Below are positions 7,329-16,800 of a stretch of DNA of 24,644 bases, one piece after another (the first letter of the stretch is position 1; every line of letters begins with the position of its first letter). The DNA lies in the NCBI GenBank assembly GCA_910587895.1, contig CAJUOE010000179.1:1-24644 (forward strand), in the 5' to 3' direction. The notes under the pieces were generated by a model. The model worked only from the letters and a program-made list of their open reading frames with translations, searched no databases and was not told where the DNA came from. This DNA comes from an uncultured Lachnospiraceae bacterium. GTDB taxonomy: Bacteria; Bacillota; Clostridia; Lachnospirales; Lachnospiraceae. The position numbers and the translations under genes are program-made.

Positions 7329-8462
7329 ATGACAATCATGTTTGACAAACTCATCCTGCTTGCAGCCTGTACCCTGCTGATGCTGCAATACACACCGCAG
7401 ACAGGGCTGTTTCAGGTAGCGGGTTTTCTGGCGGCAATTATTTTTTCCTTCGGATGCAGCTGCTGCAATCCGGAACTACGGCCATTCCATAAAATTTCCC
7501 TCTTTTTCCGCTTTATCTTAGCAGGTTTGTACCTGTTTTTATCGGTATGTGCCGCCGCAAATCCCATTTTTGGCATATTCTTGCCGCTTTTATTTTATGA
7601 GGCTGCCAGCTCCTTTCCGAAAACTGCCCATTATATTTTATACCCGGCAATTTTCCTGCTTGCGGTTTTTTCTTTTCGGAATGAACCGCCGCTTTATCTC
7701 GCGCTGACGTTCCTTTTATTTTCCATTGCACAGATCCTTTGTTATAAGACGAAACGTCTGTTACAGCTGCAGCGGGATTTCCGTCTTCTGCGCGACACCT
7801 CAACCGAATACCACCTGCTCCTGCAGCAGAAAAATAAAGATTTAATCGAGCGGCAGGATTATGAAATCCACGCTGCCGCCCTGCGGGAACGCAACCGCAT
7901 TGCCCGGGAAATCCACGACAACGTCGGACATATGCTCTCGCGCTCCATCCTGCAGGCCGGAGCTCTGCTTGCCATCAATCAGCAGGAAAACTTAAAGGAA
8001 CCCTTATATGCACTGAAAGATACGCTGTCCCATGCTATGGACGACATACGAAACAGCGTACATGACCTGCACGATGATTCCCTGGATTTAAGGCAGGCCG
8101 TTTCCGATATGCTGTCCGGTTTTTCAGGGTATCAGGTTCATTTGAACTACGACATCAATGGCTTTGTGCCCGCGCCTGTCAAATATTGTTTCGTCGCCAT
8201 TATCAGGGAATCGCTTTCCAATATCGCCAGACACAGCAACGCGACGGATGTTTCCGTCACGCTGCAAAGCCATCCCAGCCTGTACCGGCTCACCGTCGCC
8301 GACAACGGCACAAATATCCACCTGTCCTCGTCCGGCATCGGCATTTCAAATATGCAGGAGCGCGTCAGGAACCTGAACGGAAATTTTTCTGTCTCTACGG
8401 ATAAGGGGTTCGTGGTATTCGCATCCGTTCCCCGGCCAAAAAGCCCGCAACAGGAGCCATAA
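7329..8462 (+). CDS. Sensor histidine kinase (HisKA_3, NarL/LiaS/DesK type)
   Basis: A 377-aa membrane histidine kinase. Residues 1-140 form about five hydrophobic segments with short loops and no sizeable extracytoplasmic domain, so sensing is likely within or at the membrane. A coiled segment leads to the HisKA_3 dimerisation helix ERNRIAREIHDNVGHM, with phospho-acceptor His196. The HATPase domain shows the N-box ESLSNIARHSNA, a DNG motif and the GIGISNMQERV lid. I chose the ATG at 7329 (AAAGGA 7 bases upstream); the frame from 7254 would start on the promoter. It is followed after 14 bases by its response regulator and diverges from an ABC exporter, a frequent arrangement for antimicrobial or envelope-stress sensing. 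Confidence 0.92.
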   Translation: MTIMFDKLILLAACTLLMLQYTPQTGLFQVAGFLAAIIFSFGCSCCNPELRPFHKISLFFRFILAGLYLFLSVCAAANPIFGIFLPLLFYEAASSFPKTAHYILYPAIFLLAVFSFRNEPPLYLALTFLLFSIAQILCYKTKRLLQLQRDFRLLRDTSTEYHLLLQQKNKDLIERQDYEIHAAALRERNRIAREIHDNVGHMLSRSILQAGALLAINQQENLKEPLYALKDTLSHAMDDIRNSVHDLHDDSLDLRQAVSDMLSGFSGYQVHLNYDINGFVPAPVKYCFVAIIRESLSNIARHSNATDVSVTLQSHPSLYRLTVADNGTNIHLSSSGIGISNMQERVRNLNGNFSVSTDKGFVVFASVPRPKSPQQEP

Positions 8463-8476
8463 AGGAGATTTTGAAT

Positions 8477-9100
8477 ATGACAGAGATTGTAATTGCAGAT
8501 GACGACCAGCTTGTATCGCTGTCGTTAAAGACGATTTTAGAAGCCTCCGGAGAAATCCATGTCCTCGCCATTGGCATTAATGGAAAAGAGGCTGTTCACT
8601 TATATCAGAAACACCATCCGAGCGTGTTGCTGATGGATATCCGCATGGACACCATGACGGGCTTAGACGCCGCAGAATTGATCCTGAAAGAAGATGCGGA
8701 TGCAAAAATCCTCTTTCTGACGACATTTCTGGATGATGAATATATTGTGCGCGCGCTGCACCTGGGGGCAAAGGGCTACATTTTAAAACAGGACTTTGAA
8801 AGCCTCCTTCCCGCCATAAAAGCAGTCGCAAAAGGACAGAGCGTATTTGGAAATGAAATTATTACCCGTCTGCCAGATTTCCTCTCCACGGCAAGCCATT
8901 ATGACTATTATGCCGACGGCATCAGCAATAAAGAACTGGAAATCATTGAGCTGGTGGCGGACGGCCTGAGCAACCGGGAGATTGCCGGAGAGCTCTGCCT
9001 CAGTGAGGGAACCGTGCGCAATTACCTGAGCGCCATTTTAGAAAAGCTGGAGCTGCGCGACCGTACACAGCTTGCCGTGTTCTATTACCGGCACAGATAA
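8477..9100 (+). CDS. LuxR/NarL-family response regulator
   Basis: A 207-aa regulator. The receiver domain (1-120) has the acidic pocket Asp8-Asp10, phospho-acceptor Asp54 in LLMDIRM, a TTF switch region and the conserved Lys in YILKQ. The C-terminal LuxR HTH (about 148-205) contains LVADGLSNREIAGELCLSE and GTVRNYLSAILEKL. The ATG at 8477 lies 9 bases after AAAGGAG; a TTG at 8471 is too close to that site. Cotranscribed with the kinase, it probably controls the divergent exporter. Its stop codon abuts the stop codon of the convergent foldase gene with no base between them. Confidence 0.93.
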   Translation: MTEIVIADDDQLVSLSLKTILEASGEIHVLAIGINGKEAVHLYQKHHPSVLLMDIRMDTMTGLDAAELILKEDADAKILFLTTFLDDEYIVRALHLGAKGYILKQDFESLLPAIKAVAKGQSVFGNEIITRLPDFLSTASHYDYYADGISNKELEIIELVADGLSNREIAGELCLSEGTVRNYLSAILEKLELRDRTQLAVFYYRHR

Positions 9101-10126
9101 TTACTTCTGCAGCACTTCCAGCGTAACCTGCCGTAACAACTTTTCCTCATAACGAACCTCCGCCCGCTCCACCTCTCCTGCAATCTTCTCCTGCGCCAAC
9201 CGCGCGCGGACATCGCTTTCCAGGATTCCCCTGATCTCTTCAAGCGGCTGCACGGCAGATTCTTCGCGTTTTAGACAGCGCATCGCCATGAAATTCCCGC
9301 CAATCTCAAAGGGCTCGCATACTTCCCCCTGCTGCATAACGGATGCGGTCAGCCAGCGTTTCATATATGCTCCGCTCTTTCCTTCCTCCATATTCAGGGA
9401 AGACATTTCTATCTCATAAAATTGGACATCCGGATAGCTGTCCGCCAGGCTGTCAATATCGGTTTGCGCCTTCATCTCCTCCACCGCCTGAATCATCTGC
9501 TCCTGCCCTGTTTCTATGGAGGTTTCGGCAACCAGCATTTTCACGCTTACATCGCTGGTATAAAGCTGCTGGTTTTCCTGATATAATTTTTCCAGGTCTT
9601 CCTCCGATACGCTCTGCTCCTGTTTTAATTTCTCCGTAAGCGCATGATCTGTCTGTGTATAGATATAATCGTAATAATTCTCTATGCCAAAAGAATCAAG
9701 GCCATACACTGTTTCCCCGGAATCCTCCCCGTTCTCTCTTCTGTTGTTTTCTTCTTCCATCCCGGCAGCAATGGACAGATAATCCGTCTGCACTGCAATT
9801 CCATAATCCTTTGCAAGCTTTGCGATGACTTTTTTCTCCTTCAAATCTGCCTCGGCAAGCTGCATCACCTGCTGCAAGGGCGTCCCGTCTTCCTGTTTTG
9901 CCGTCCAGAAGTCCTTACGGTTTACGGTATCCGTATCATACCGTCGCTCAACCTCTGTTTTATGGGCGGCAAGAATCATCTGATATTCCGCTTTCACAAC
10001 GGGCTGCCCGGCAATCTCCATGACGACGTCGCTGTCTTTTACAGTCTTTGTGCCGCAGCCAATCATCGCTGCGGCACAAAATATCGTCGTCATGCACAGG
10101 ATGTTCCATCTGTTCCTGTTTCGCAT
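9101..10126 (-). CDS. PrsA/SurA-like foldase lipoprotein (degenerate parvulin)
   Basis: A 341-aa predicted lipoprotein. A hydrophobic leader ends in the lipobox-like MIGC with Cys24. Residues 32-60 (VVMEIAGQPVVKAEYQMIL) match the SurA/PrsA N-terminal chaperone start. The middle is helical. Residues about 190-292 follow the parvulin pattern (MLVAET..., QGEVCEPFEIGGNFMAMRCLKRE) but lack several usual active-site residues, so it may act as a holdase rather than an isomerase. It starts 29 bases after the beta-helix gene and is the last gene of that operon, where it may assist folding of the exported giant glycanases. Its ribosome site (AAAGGAA) is unusually far, about 13 bases, from the ATG. Confidence 0.75.
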   Translation of the reverse strand: MRNRNRWNILCMTTIFCAAAMIGCGTKTVKDSDVVMEIAGQPVVKAEYQMILAAHKTEVERRYDTDTVNRKDFWTAKQEDGTPLQQVMQLAEADLKEKKVIAKLAKDYGIAVQTDYLSIAAGMEEENNRRENGEDSGETVYGLDSFGIENYYDYIYTQTDHALTEKLKQEQSVSEEDLEKLYQENQQLYTSDVSVKMLVAETSIETGQEQMIQAVEEMKAQTDIDSLADSYPDVQFYEIEMSSLNMEEGKSGAYMKRWLTASVMQQGEVCEPFEIGGNFMAMRCLKREESAVQPLEEIRGILESDVRARLAQEKIAGEVERAEVRYEEKLLRQVTLEVLQK

Positions 10127-10155
10127 ACTGACTCATTCATTCCTTTCCAAACGTA

Positions 10156-13100
10156 CTATTTCTTAATCTTTCCGCTGGTCTTAACGTTGCTCCACGTTCC
10201 GGTAAGCTTTACGGACTTTCCGTTCACCTTCACGGTCTTGTATGCGCGGATGCGCACATAATATTTCTTATTCTTCGTCAGTTTCTTAAAGGTTGTGGAC
10301 GACGTACCGGCTTTCTTAATCGTAGCCTTCTTCAGACCAGACTTGAAGTTCTTCTTCAAAGCACACTGAACTTCGTATCCGGTTACCGTCGTATCCTTAT
10401 TCCAGCTTACCGTCAGTTTCCTTCCCTTCGCTGTTTTCAGTTTTTTCAAAACAGCTTTTTTCGGATTTACGGTCAATGATACGCTCGCTGTCTTTGCCTT
10501 GTAGTTCGCCGTCTCCGATGCATTTACTATGATGGTGCAGACTCCAGCTCCCTTGAGGGTCACCATGCCGCTCTTCGCGTCAACAACTGCGACCTTTGCA
10601 TCAGAGCTGGCATAGCTCAAAGCTCCATCGCCATTTGTCTTAGCGTCCACGGAAAATGCCGCGTCGCCGTATGCCTTCGTAAAGCTGCCTGCTACCGTGA
10701 CCTGCTGGTCTTTCTTCTGCACGATGACAATCGGTTTCTCAGCCAGGCGGTTTACTGCGCTCTTCAAATCTGCCAGCGCCTTGTCAGCGGCTGCCTGCGT
10801 CGGCTCCGCGTCATCCAGGACTGCTTTCGCTGCCTGCAGCGCCGTCTGGAACCTGTTCCAGCTTAAGTCCGTATAATTTCCTTTTTCTTTCGCCGCCTGC
10901 ACAGTATAGTAAGCCCGCAAAAGCCCCGTCTTTTGCGCCTTTTTCGCAAGGGCTTTGTATGCCGTATTCAGTGTACTGGCCGCATCGTCAATATCCGTCT
11001 GTGCCACTGCCGGGTTGACGCGTACCAGTTTCGCGGATTCCATCGCCTCCTGATAATCATTCCAGAGGGACGTCGGGTAATCGGATGCGTCATACTCCGG
11101 AACCTGCGCAATGGCTGCCTCCAGTTTTCCGCGATCCAGCTTTGTTCCAGCGTTCACTGCCGGATAGAGCGCTACGTCGTCCGCATAGACGGTCTGGATT
11201 TGGCTGCTGAACGCCAGGCGTATCTTGTCATAATTCTCCGTCGTAAATGCAAGCTTTATCTTATACCATCCCGGTTTTGCCGCATCCGGCTCCTCAGCGG
11301 TCAGTTTTGCGTCCACCAATTTATGGTCTTTACTGTCATCTGTATAACTGTTATGATGCTTCGCCTCCAGACCAACCTTGGATACGTCATCCGCATTGGC
11401 ACAGTACATCCACGCCTCCAGCAAATAATCCGTATTCGGTTCAACCGTAATGTCCGGATGCTCTGAGAATGCCGGCTTACTGCTGCTTGCGCCAGTACAA
11501 TCAATTTTCCAGCTCTTGTTTCCACTATGTTTCTGCTCCTCGGAAGCTGAAACATTTACGGTGAGGCCATCTGCCCAGCCTCCCCAGGTGATGCCATCGC
11601 TCTCGAACCCGGAATCGGCTTCCGAGAGGATATTATTTGCCACTGAGCCGGAATCGCCTTCGCCTGCCTTCTTCATATTCATAAGCGCATACTCCAGGCG
11701 GTATTTCATTGCGGTCAGCTGTTCCGGGCGATTTGCCAGTGCAGCCTCGGTCTTATCGACCACATCCTTCAGGCCTGTGATGCTCTCCGCGTCAAATTCT
11801 TCCTCGTCAAGCTCTTTTGCCAGGACAATGATTTTCTCCAACCATTCCCTGTCTTCCTCTGAGGTGTAAGTCCCTGTATATGCTCCCGCAAACTCAAATG
11901 CTCCGATATCCACTTTCTCTGTGGCAGTTGCTGCAGCGCCCGCCTTGTAGGGAACTGCATTTCCCTTGTAATCTTTGTTTTCCAATGTAATATGGGTATC
12001 GACTTTTTCTTCCTCCACAGCCGGGAAGGATTCATCCGGTACCGCCATATGCTCGATTCCGGCGTCAATGCAGGGAGACTGGGCAGTCAATTCCATGCCC
12101 TCGGTCTTGCCAATCGTCACTGTGCCATCTGCAAAGTTTCCGGTAGCATATCCGTCCGCTGAAATATCTTTCAGGAAGGGATTGGCCGCTATTCCGGTAA
12201 GATCCTCTTCCCAGGGATATACCTTCTCAGAACCGCCCCAGACACAGTTGTTTCTGTAATTTACGCCCTCATGGTTGACAAACAGCACGCTGTCGCCATG
12301 GAAAATGTTGTTGTAGATATCGGTTCCGCTGGTCTTCGCCGTAGCACCGGTATTTCCTGTCCAGCTTCCCTGTTTTACTGCCTGAATGTCCTTGTAGGTG
12401 TCATCCCAGTACATCGTATTGTTGTATACCTGATGTCCGATACTTCCGGATTCCCCAACCCAGAGGATGCGGGAACCATCGTATCCGCCGTCGTTGACGC
12501 TGACATTGTAGCGGACAACGGAATTGATGGAATAATATGGTCCGGGACACGCCATCCAGAATCCGCCTTTATTGTGATGGCTGTAATTATACTGATATAA
12601 AATATTCTGGTTACCATAATCGGAATCAAACGCCATGCCATCCTGCGTGCTCTGCGTATAGGCCGCCTCATTGTTCTGGAAGGTTACGTTGTTGCAGTCC
12701 CATGCCCAGATGGCTGCATGAGCCGGATTCCTTGCATAATACCATTCCTCGCTCGCACACCCGGTTACAAGGTTATTCTCCGCCTTGCCGCCGTCTGCAT
12801 TGATTAATACAATTCCGTCTCCTGCAACGTCATGCACATAATTATTGTTGACATTGACATTCGGCCAGCCAACCCAGGGCTTGCTTCCTGCCTGCTGGCT
12901 GCCTGCACCGCCGACCAGCGTACGGGCTGCCCAGCAGCTCTCCATGTAAATTGCCTCGTGGCATACGTTGGTCACTTCATTTCCGGCAATCTCCAGATCC
13001 TTAAAATAAGATTCCGTATTTCCACCGGTCACAAGAACCATGATTCCGCCGGAGCCTTTCTTGTCTCCTTCCGACCCATTCTGTGACATATAACCATTGA

Positions 13101-13797
13101 CGTCATGCACATAGTTGTTCTCAATCTTAACGCCTGCAAGCTCTCCGGCATCATGATTTTCCACCAGAATGCCCGTCAGCATATATTTGCTCTGGTCATG
13201 CGTGATTTTTACGCCGGGGCTTAAGGCATTGACATTCGTCCGACCCAGCTTTCCTTCCAGATCCTTCCTGTCCTCTTCCAGGTTAGTCACTTCCAGATCC
13301 TTTATTGTGATATAGGCAGAGTTGCGGATATGGACTGCTGCAACCTCCTCTTTTTTGAGGCTGGTCCTGTCCTGCTCATCCAGCCATTTACTTCCCTGGC
13401 CGTTAATTTTCGGATTCTCGCCTTCGCCGTATTTGCCAAGGATGACCGGATTTGCGCTGGTACCCCTTGCCTCCTGAACCAGGAGTTTTTCACCATTCCA
13501 GGTGCATCCCGCCTTCAGGAGCACTTTTCCGCCTGCGCCAAGGCGCAGGGCAGATACATTCTTAAATGTCTTCCATGCCTGGTTTTCCGATTTTCCGTCA
13601 TTGTTGTCATTTCCGCCTGCGGCGTCAATATAATACGTTCCGTTATCTCCGGATACTGCCCTGCTTTCCACAGACGGCGCTTTCACACCGTCTGCGGCAG
13701 CATCTGCTGTCAGGGGATTCGTCATGCCAAAGCTGGTCACGATAAGCGCCGCTGCCATGAACAGGGAAACAACGGATTTCCATGTTTTCTTTCCCAT
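10156..13797 (-). CDS. Secreted right-handed beta-helix glycan-active protein
   Basis: A 1213-aa secreted protein. A signal peptide (1 to about 36, ending TADAAA) is followed by a right-handed parallel beta-helix (about 45-640) that opens with YYIDAAGGNDNNDG and closes with the SPCIDAG and VDIGAFEF signatures. Next come a helical linker (640-720), a CBM4/9-like jelly-roll module (721-880), two FIVAR-like helical modules (883-1021), a bacterial Ig-like module (1028-1115) and a very cationic fibronectin-III-like module (1117-1213). The motif DGMAFDSD (386-393) carries Asp386, Asp391 and Asp393 and is the best active-site candidate. It resembles GH136-type beta-helix hydrolases, but the exact family is uncertain. 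I chose the ATG at 13797 (GGAGG 5 bases upstream). It starts 12 bases after the GH30-GH43 gene. Confidence 0.85.
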   Translation of the reverse strand: MGKKTWKSVVSLFMAAALIVTSFGMTNPLTADAAADGVKAPSVESRAVSGDNGTYYIDAAGGNDNNDGKSENQAWKTFKNVSALRLGAGGKVLLKAGCTWNGEKLLVQEARGTSANPVILGKYGEGENPKINGQGSKWLDEQDRTSLKKEEVAAVHIRNSAYITIKDLEVTNLEEDRKDLEGKLGRTNVNALSPGVKITHDQSKYMLTGILVENHDAGELAGVKIENNYVHDVNGYMSQNGSEGDKKGSGGIMVLVTGGNTESYFKDLEIAGNEVTNVCHEAIYMESCWAARTLVGGAGSQQAGSKPWVGWPNVNVNNNYVHDVAGDGIVLINADGGKAENNLVTGCASEEWYYARNPAHAAIWAWDCNNVTFQNNEAAYTQSTQDGMAFDSDYGNQNILYQYNYSHHNKGGFWMACPGPYYSINSVVRYNVSVNDGGYDGSRILWVGESGSIGHQVYNNTMYWDDTYKDIQAVKQGSWTGNTGATAKTSGTDIYNNIFHGDSVLFVNHEGVNYRNNCVWGGSEKVYPWEEDLTGIAANPFLKDISADGYATGNFADGTVTIGKTEGMELTAQSPCIDAGIEHMAVPDESFPAVEEEKVDTHITLENKDYKGNAVPYKAGAAATATEKVDIGAFEFAGAYTGTYTSEEDREWLEKIIVLAKELDEEEFDAESITGLKDVVDKTEAALANRPEQLTAMKYRLEYALMNMKKAGEGDSGSVANNILSEADSGFESDGITWGGWADGLTVNVSASEEQKHSGNKSWKIDCTGASSSKPAFSEHPDITVEPNTDYLLEAWMYCANADDVSKVGLEAKHHNSYTDDSKDHKLVDAKLTAEEPDAAKPGWYKIKLAFTTENYDKIRLAFSSQIQTVYADDVALYPAVNAGTKLDRGKLEAAIAQVPEYDASDYPTSLWNDYQEAMESAKLVRVNPAVAQTDIDDAASTLNTAYKALAKKAQKTGLLRAYYTVQAAKEKGNYTDLSWNRFQTALQAAKAVLDDAEPTQAAADKALADLKSAVNRLAEKPIVIVQKKDQQVTVAGSFTKAYGDAAFSVDAKTNGDGALSYASSDAKVAVVDAKSGMVTLKGAGVCTIIVNASETANYKAKTASVSLTVNPKKAVLKKLKTAKGRKLTVSWNKDTTVTGYEVQCALKKNFKSGLKKATIKKAGTSSTTFKKLTKNKKYYVRIRAYKTVKVNGKSVKLTGTWSNVKTSGKIKK
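10159..10720. repeat. Ig-like + cationic Fn3-like module, copy 1
   Basis: The last ~190 codons of the beta-helix gene are clearly homologous, at protein and DNA level, to the last ~190 codons of the upstream gene (13813-14370). Identical blocks include the CALKKNFKSGLKK and RAYKTVKVNGK coding stretches. This indicates module duplication within the operon. Confidence 0.85.
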
Positions 13798-13809
13798 ATC
13801 TGCCTCCAT

Positions 13810-16800
13810 CTACTTTACTTTTCCACTCGTCTTAACGCTGCTCCACGATCCGCGAAGCGTAACATTCTTACCATTCACCTTTACCGTCTTGTATGCGCGG
13901 ACACGAACGTAATACTTCTTGCCCTTTTTCAGTTTCTTAATCGTCGTGGAAGTTGTCTTCGCCTTCTTAATCGTAGTCTTCTTCAGACCGGATTTGAAAT
14001 TCTTTTTCAAAGCGCATTGGATTTCATATCCGCTTACTGTCGTATCTTTCTTCCAGCTTACCTTCAGTTTCTTACCCTTTACAGTTTTTACTTTGCTGAT
14101 AGCTGCTTTCTTCGGGTTTACGGTTACCTTGACGCTTGCTGTCGCACTCTTATAGTTTGCCGTCTCCGCCGCGGTCACAGTAATCGTACAGACGCCTACG
14201 CCTTTTAAGGTTACCTTACCTTTCGCATCTACGCTGGCTACCTTGCTATCGGAACTGCGGTATGATAACGCTCCGTCGCCGCTTGTCTTAGCGCCCAGTG
14301 CAAATGCTTTCGTTCCCAGTGATTTGGTAACGCTCTTGACCGTAATTGCCTGCGCCTTCTTCTGTGTTGTACTCGGAGGCGTCGCCGGTTTATTTTTTGC
14401 CGGGGTCAGCAATTCAATCGTATCACGCAAATCCTTAATTGCAGCCTCTGCCTCTTCCTCTGTCAGTCCCTCTTTATCTACAAGAGCATTCACGTCTTTT
14501 AATACCTGCTGATAGTAATCCCACATAGCGTCTTTCTCATAATTTACCTGGTTCGTATCGGAAATGGCAAGTTCCGCAAGTGACGCCTGAAGGTATTGTT
14601 TGGGCGTCTGCAGGCTGTCCATTGCATCCTTAAGTTCTGCCATGGCTGCCGCTATATCTGTCGCAGTAGAAAGCACATATTTCTGCACCTCTTTTGCATG
14701 GCTTAATGCCTCCTGAAATTTGTTCCAGCTCTTTGTCGTATTGTCGCCCTTCTCTATCTTCTCTGCATTACCGATAAGTTTGCCAAGCTCCTCTGTATCT
14801 GCACTCTCAAAACTTCCGGTCTTCACATCCTGAATCATCGCCATCCAGCTCAATACCGGATCCGCTCCGTTTCCACTGATGCTTACCGTTACTTTTGCAT
14901 TTTCTGCAAGGGTGAAGGCTACATTCTGCTGCAGATTAACATTCTTCTTTGCTCCAAATTCTTCGGAGGAGGCAAGCGTTTCCCCGTTTGAGGTAACGGT
15001 AATATTCATTGCCCGGCTGCTGTTCCACCACTCGTGATATCCGGTAGCCACCGTATAGGTACCTGCCTCCAGAACAAATGAATACTTAATGCTCTTGCCT
15101 TTCGTTGCCCAATACCCCTGTGTCCACATATCCTCACCGGCATCACTCTTAATGGCGAAATCGTAGGATGAATCATCGGAACTGGTGCCCGCATCTCCCC
15201 GGTTGCCGTCGTATCCGGCAAGGTTCTCCACACTGTATGCCTGATCCGGATCTACATTCTTAAGACCCTCCAGATTTGCTCTTAACAAATCAAAGTATGA
15301 CGCAGCGCCTGTCTGATCGGATGCACAATCAAAGAAATAAATTAACTTTTCATCCAGCAGGGACATGTTATGCGTAATCGTACGCGTGTGGGTTTCACCG
15401 CTTTTGGTATAGGTCATGGCGCCGGTAACGGTTACCTCGCCCAACGTCTTTGCAGCGATCTCTTCCGTATTCCATGTAACGTCCACCTCGCGCTCCTGCG
15501 CTTCTGTCAGTAATTTAATTTTCAGTTTTGCCGGTAATTCCGTACTCAGGTTTGCCGCAGATCCCGCCTCAGGCAATTCCGTCTTTAATTCATACGGCTC
15601 AATGCCGTCAAAGACTGTCAGTTTCCAGTCGCTGTACCGTCTGATTGCAATTTTACCATCGCCAGTGAACTCGATGGGCAGCCATACATATCTGGAATCA
15701 CGCAGCCTGCCGCCTGCTCCCGGTCCCGCAGTCACTCCATTGCTGTCATTTGAATTATACCACCGGTCTCCCATGTAGATAAACCTGCCTGTTTCAGCAT
15801 CCAGCGGAATTACACAGGTACTCTGTGTAAAGTATGTATGGTCTTTGTCCTCGTCGGTACAGGGATCTCCAACCATGGTCCACGGTCCCATTGGATGGTC
15901 TGCTACCGCATACTTTGATGGATTCGAGGTCCATCCGGTACATCCGGAGGTAATCAGATAATATTTATTCTGATATTTAAACATCGCCGGAGCCTCCCTG
16001 GACTGTCCCACAAAGTTTACAGTAAAGTCTTCACCTTTCTTAGCGCCCTCGTCATTGGTCTTAACAATATTAGTATAATCTTCATTTAATTTAGCGATAT
16101 ACATATTTTCGTTTCCATCGGAGGAGTACAGAACATATCCCGTTCCGTCGTCATCCTTAAAGAGGTTCATGTCGCGCACATGTCCGCCCTCTGTATCGAA
16201 TCCACGGTCTGTAATGTCCTCGTCATAATTCAGCAGATATGAACCCTGCAATTTGAACGGACCAAACGGACTCTTAGAAGTAGCCACGCCTGCCTTGGCC
16301 TTCGCATAATTGCCTCCGGTGCTGTTCGGTGTCTGTCCGTCTGCATGGAACCAGATGACATACTCCTGGTTCTTGTCGTTATAAATCATCTTCGGGCGCT
16401 CAAGCACACATCCAGAATTATCGGAATTGTCATCCGTCCATAAATCTCCATAGACTGCTTCTTGCTGCTCTTTCGATAAATCTCCATATAAACTGGTGAA
16501 ATAACTGTCTGTCGTAAACGTCTCCCAATTAGGCACGGTCTTTAAGACGTCCCCGCAATCTATCCAGTTGTACAAATCCTGAGAGATATAGGCACGAACG
16601 CCTGGACATGGACGATAATCGTTCGTCTTATCCTCGCCAATCCAGTACCAGAATTCTTTCTCATCCGCCTGAATCTGGCCATCCCCATTAAAGTCATAAC
16701 CGTCTTCCCATTTAATCTTCTGCACCTGACCGCCATGCGCCTGGATGCGGTCTCCCTTCGTATCGTAAATAGCCGCGCCTTCCACGCCAGAGAAGGAATC

